The notes under the pieces were generated by a model, which worked only from the letters and a program-made list of their open reading frames with translations, was not told the DNA's origin and made no database searches. A stretch of DNA of 64,000 bases, taken from positions 17,438,727 through 17,502,726 of the forward strand of contig OY987245.1 in assembly GCA_963920765.1 (NCBI GenBank), read 5' to 3'. The position numbers and the translations under genes were made by a program. Every line of letters begins with the position of its first letter. The first letter of the stretch is position 1. Positions 59,941-64,000 of the stretch are shown here, in pieces. This DNA is from Ulota crispa (Eukaryota > Streptophyta > Bryopsida > Orthotrichales > Orthotrichaceae).

Positions 59941-60290
59941 CCATCCCTGTGACTACCCCACCCTCGTGACTACCCCATCCCGTGCCCCTCCCCCCATTTC
60001 TATGGCCCCCATCCCATGCCTCCCATGCATGTGCCCCCATCTCGTGCCCCCATCCCTATGGCCCCCCATGCTTGTGCCTCCCATTCCCATGTCCCATATG
60101 TCCCCATGCCCGTACCCCATCCCTGTGCCCTCCATGCTCATGCTCCCATCTTGTGCTCCTATTTCCATAATTCGGTTATGGAATCCCATGCCTTCTCATT
60201 TCCACAATTTGGTTCGGGAATCCCATGCCCTCCCATCTCCATAATTCGGTTATGGAACCCCGTGCACTCCCTTCCCCATGATCCGGTTAC
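59938..60290. repeat. C-rich imperfect minisatellite
   Basis: Repeated variants of cccatgcctcccatgcatgt, gtgccccca and gactaccccat (59938-60170), then ataattcggttatggaa(t/c)cccatgc units (about 40 bp, 60168-60265). The strong strand asymmetry (almost no G) gives long open frames on both strands with no coding meaning. Confidence 0.8.
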
Positions 60291-60357
60291 AAAATTGTCG
60301 TTCTTGGTTACGGAATTGTCAAGGGAGACGACCATAACTGAAAACCATATTCAATTA

Positions 60358-60379
60358 TTTATATATATATATATATATA
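60358..60379. repeat. (AT)n microsatellite
   Basis: An AT run of about 10 repeats. Confidence 0.95.
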
Positions 60380-60962
60380 ATAGTATACTAATGGACCCTT
60401 GTACCCGCCGTTCCGGCGGAGGGCCATCATGGGAGGGGGTCCTTGCAAAAATATTAGCATGACCTTCCTCATAATCACCTTCTTCAAGCTTCTTCTCCTT
60501 TCCGTTACAATGAGCTTACTTGTACTATGCCTACCTACGCGCTTTGCCTCCTTCTCTAAGTGTCCACCCCCTATTCCCGTGTATACCCCATTCCCAAGAA
60601 TGACCATAACCGCCACATAACCATACAAATAAGAATAACTGCCACATAACCGCCATTTAATCTTCTTGGAGCAACACCCAACTACCCAACTAATGAAACC
60701 AATCCTGTTATTAGTATAGATTTATAGAAATTTCACAAGAAATTACTAGTCCATGCTATTGAAAATTTGCTTGAAATTGGAAAATGCCAGATTTTAGCTT
60801 GTGAAGCTAAAATTTCTCCCCAAACACTGGGGTAGCCAGTGTCAGAATGTGGTAAGAGTCAGAAGAGAAAATAAGAGGAATTCTTTAATTATTAAACGTC
60901 AGGCTAGTCACTGTGACTAGTTTGGCTATAGTACTTTACACACTGTTCATCTGGCCCAACAA

Positions 60963-60967
<5 letters not shown>

Positions 60968-61001
<34 letters not shown>
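60968..61001. repeat. (AT)17 microsatellite
   Basis: An uninterrupted AT run. Confidence 0.95.
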
Positions 61002-61005
<4 letters not shown>

Positions 61006-61273
61006 TTGCAAGAGTCAACAGTACATGGTGCCCTCATGAAAATTGCAAGAAGGGTAGCTTGGGACCTAACACCATGTTTCTAAATTTTACCACAATTTGG
61101 GTTACCTAAAAATGTGAATGCATACAATGAGGTAATTTTTTGCCTTCCATGTTGGACCATGTGTCTATAATCACTTTTTAGAAAAAAATCAGATGAAAAA
61201 CAATTTATTTATGGAACACATAATCTTTTTTCAAAGCCGGAGGACGTTTTTAGTCATGCTCAACATTTAGGGG

Positions 61274-61513
61274 TTAGCCCTTGAGCGCCCCACAGGCCAA
61301 AATGTGGCCTCTCCATATTTGACAATTTGTTGCCTTTGATCGTTATAATCTTTTAATCCATGCAACGAAAACTTATCAAATTTTTCATATATATGCTGAT
61401 CCTTAGCCTCGTGCAAGATCAACGACTAGATGTTATTTTTGAACTTGTGATGCCAAATTGTTTACAATGAGATCTAACACTGCACAAATTTGTATTGGGT
61501 GCTCAAGGGTTAA
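61274..61513. mobile_element. TTAA-type element, subfamily C (240 bp)
   Basis: It starts TTAGCCCTTGAGCGCCCCAC (left TTAA changed to TTAG) and ends TTGGGTGCTCAAGGGTTAA. The bases just before it, acatttaggggtta, look like the right end of another TTAA element sharing the same site, whose left end I could not locate. A family J MITE starts one base after its right TTAA. Confidence 0.75.
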
Positions 61514-61514
61514 C

Positions 61515-61788
61515 CATTACAAGGGATTTGGACCCCCAAAGAGGCCCCTTCCCCCAGATCTATGGGAACTTTGGGAACACCTTCCACATGGGCAATTTGT
61601 CGTAAACTATGCTGGCATTAGGGCGACCATGTCATCTTGTATTATTTTTTTATTTTTTAAAAAGAAATCTTATTTTTTTCTAAAACTTTTTATTTTTATT
61701 TATTTTTAATTAATTTTTCTAATGATCAGCCCCAACATTGAAAACAGAAAAACTCACAGCCCCTTTGGGGTCCAAATCCCTTATAATG
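61515..61788. mobile_element. MITE family J (274 bp)
   Basis: The inverted ends are CATTACAAGGGATTTGGACC and GGTCCAAATCCCTTATAATG. Homologous to 57216-57518. Confidence 0.8.
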
Positions 61789-62412
61789 TGAAACTAACTA
61801 ACAATTAAAATTAGAAATAAAATGTCTTTCGCTTTCTAGAAGTACGGTCTCCCATTGCCGTTGTTTTGAGGATTTCAGCATAAATGAAATAGAACATTGA
61901 AAGGAGTGGATTTTTTTTTTTCTCTAGCAGCAACAACTTCAAACCAAAACTTCTCTCAAAATAACAATAATAACACGAGTTTTGGACTACGAAGATATGT
62001 TTTGGAAAATCTTAAAATCGAAGTGAGAAAAACATATATTTGAGGTACTTGGAGGAATTTGCTTTCATATTCAATCAAACCCAAAATTTGGTCATAAGAT
62101 TTATCATCTAATATTAGATTGATTATTGCAGACCACATGCAAAAGAAACCTTCTCACTATACTTTACAAACGTATTATGGTGCTTTTTAAGGTGACCGAT
62201 TAGTACAGTGGCAAACATACGCAACTTAATTAGAGCCTTGTGTTTTTTTGACTTTGTAGATATACTTTGATTCTTATACAATGCTTTAAATAGAGATTTA
62301 GCCCAAAAATATAGGAAAATGAAAACCTCTTTTCGTCTCACCGCCAAGCAAATTTGTGGTTGGAACATTTGTTTTTAGCCATTCTTTTATTTGTTGTATT
62401 GCGGTTTTCTTC
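61789..62412. other. AT-rich intergenic DNA, nothing recognised
   Basis: Only short frames and no element ends. Confidence 0.45.
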
Positions 62413-63066
62413 TTAACCCCTAAATGCCCAAGGCCTTGTTGAACTTCTTGGCATTTTAGGAAAGTGAACAATCAACCAACCTTTTCATAAATCTCATTAA
62501 GTTTTTTTAAACTGTAGTCGTATAAATTTAAACTTGACATGTAAGAGATCACATGGAAAAAGAAAACTCAACAATATTACTTATAATTTGAAAGATTATA
62601 ACATTTGAACACAAGGGTGTTGAAATTGCAAAAGGTGACTTGAAGTTTTCTAGTCCTCATTTCACATGTCAAATTTAAAAAATTGGTCATCAAAAAAATA
62701 TAAATTTTAAGGCCATTACAAATTTAATTTTAGTCAATTTACAACTTCCAAGATCTACTCCCGTAGTTTTTTTTAAATGGATTGCTAATGCAGATTTTTC
62801 TCCATGCTCTAGTGTATTTGAGGCTCATTTTCAAGATCTTCCAACACTAGAAAACTTAAGATTGCAGTGGACGCCCTTGTACAAAATCTTGAATAAAAAA
62901 ATCATCAATATTCATTTTTTGAATTGAATTTTTGATATTGAAAATAGACTTCAAAACAAACTTGTATTTAAAAGAAAATACCAATAATAATAATTTGATA
63001 AGATTTTATTCATCTTCAAAGTTTTGCAAACACCCAAATTGGGTGCCTTGGGCATTTAAGGGTTAA
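62413..63066. mobile_element. TTAA-flanked element, subfamily B (654 bp)
   Basis: It starts TTAACCCCTAAATGCCCAAG and ends CCTTGGGCATTTAAGGGTTAA-type, 20 bp of near-perfect terminal inverted repeat. The interior is homologous to 54187-54839. Confidence 0.9.
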
Positions 63067-63272
63067 AGTCACGAGAGCATGGGAATGGCCCGTAGTAAAT
63101 ACATGTCCGTTCTCAAATCCAAAATCTTACTAAGAAGTATTTGTAACTAATTGAGCAAATTTTAGTGTTTTTTCAAATTTCCAATAACTTTGTTCCATAT
63201 TTTCTCAACATTTTCAAAAAGATTCCAAAAGTCTTTTACAAACAGATTCAAAACATTGCCAAGACTAAACTA

Positions 63273-63689
63273 GGGAATTGATATACGTACACCGGGAATT
63301 TGTTGTATGATTGTACACCATGTATTTCTTTATATGTACACTGGGATAGATTATAGACGTTTGCCATCAAGAAACTAAATTTGGAAAATTGGAATTCACA
63401 TTTAGATTTAGATACCTTGATTTTGTTTAGAACTTTAAAGGAGGATATAATTGGACAAAGTCAAAATAGGGGAAAATTAGTACTTTTATCCTTGTTTATG
63501 AAATAAATTAAACTTTTTTATCTTGACCCCCACAAATACAATTGCAAAGTTCACCAAGCCAATAAGTGAGGGGAAGAAAGTGCAAGGAGACTGCATGAAG
63601 AGCACAAGGACGACTAGTTGGTTGCTAATTGGTCAATTTTACCCCCTTGTGTACATATAACAAACACCCAATGTACATATACCAATCGT
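63273..63689. mobile_element. Diverged family F fold-back MITE
   Basis: Left end gggaattgatatacgtacac; near the right end atgtacatataccaatcgtc. Inner words (tttggaaaattggaattcac; aggaggatataattggac) match the left arm of 43923-44320. The right arm is largely degraded. Confidence 0.6.
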
Positions 63690-64000
63690 CTTAGGTTATG
63701 GCTTTTTAATTACTAAAGTTCTTAGGATCTTTTCATTTTCTAATATTTATAATAATTCACTATAAAATATATCATGGAGGAATATTTAGGAGTTGATGTT
63801 TTCATGGAGGTAGCAAGTTCTGGAGTTAACATTAAGGGGTTTCAAATATGCTGTTCAGCACCAAAATCGTTCACGTGAATAAGATTTGTGAAAAACTTGG
63901 GCAAGTCACTCCATGAACGAGCCATGACAACATCCCAAAGATAGTCATAGAGTATTCACCTGTGAATAAAAAAATTCACGACCATTCATTCATTGGTTTT
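63690..64000. other. Window end, nothing recognised
   Basis: AT-rich DNA without a supported feature. Confidence 0.45.

Noticed and set aside
59966-60462. Proline-rich protein frames (148 and 92 codons)
   Set aside because: They are produced by the C-rich minisatellite in several frames at once, without splice or start context.
1-64000. CRISPR arrays, operons, rRNA or tRNA genes
   Set aside because: The DNA is eukaryotic, and no repeat-spacer structure, rRNA words or tRNA cloverleaf that I could support were seen. A formal tRNA scan was not possible.

Overview
This looks like plant nuclear DNA: AT-rich, gene-poor and dominated by repeats. The plant assignment rests on one well-preserved eight-exon gene (40124-43530) for a chloroplast-targeted rhodanese/PpiC protein, and on plant-type Helitrons and MITEs. 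I cannot name the species. One segment (about 3757-6161) is clearly foreign: it has higher GC, carries a fungal Zn2Cys6 transcription factor with a typical short fungal intron, and ends at a 200-N gap. The sequence flanking it is duplicated (3187-3756 versus 6362-6928), so I read it as an assembly chimera with fungal contamination inside a long palindrome, not as gene transfer.

Layout. 1-978: intronic tandem repeats, then the last exon of a small unrecognised gene that has a paralogue at 32541-33543. 1709-8572: a fold-back element with 1.75-kb arms, interrupted by the fungal segment. 8573-31860: AT-rich DNA with nested small transposons, satellite-like arrays (116 bp x5, 325 bp x2), two Helitrons and a fossil PIF/Harbinger transposase. 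31861-33543: a two-exon 100-aa gene. 33934-39977: nested MITEs. 40124-43530: the rhodanese/PpiC gene, with a 43-bp array in intron 1 and a Helitron in intron 3. 43815-44640: unidentified exon-like sequence split by a MITE. 44817-64000: more MITEs, several inserted in one another, with no convincing gene.

The most notable system is a family of about 19 non-autonomous elements covering roughly a quarter of the window. Each begins TTAACCCY and ends RGGGTTAA. Neighbours share a single TTAA, a related repeat elsewhere in the window gives a matching empty site, and one copy is a head-to-head fold-back. TTAA targets with CCC-starting ends are the signature of piggyBac-type transposition, which is unusual for a plant; no matching transposase is in the window. 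A second family has minisatellite-like GTGAGC ends and 9-bp target duplications, pointing to Mutator-like elements. Small MITEs with 8-bp (hAT-like), 7-bp and TAA (Tourist) duplications are also present, so several DNA-transposon machineries have acted here. The three plant genes are not an operon or pathway; each stands alone among repeats.
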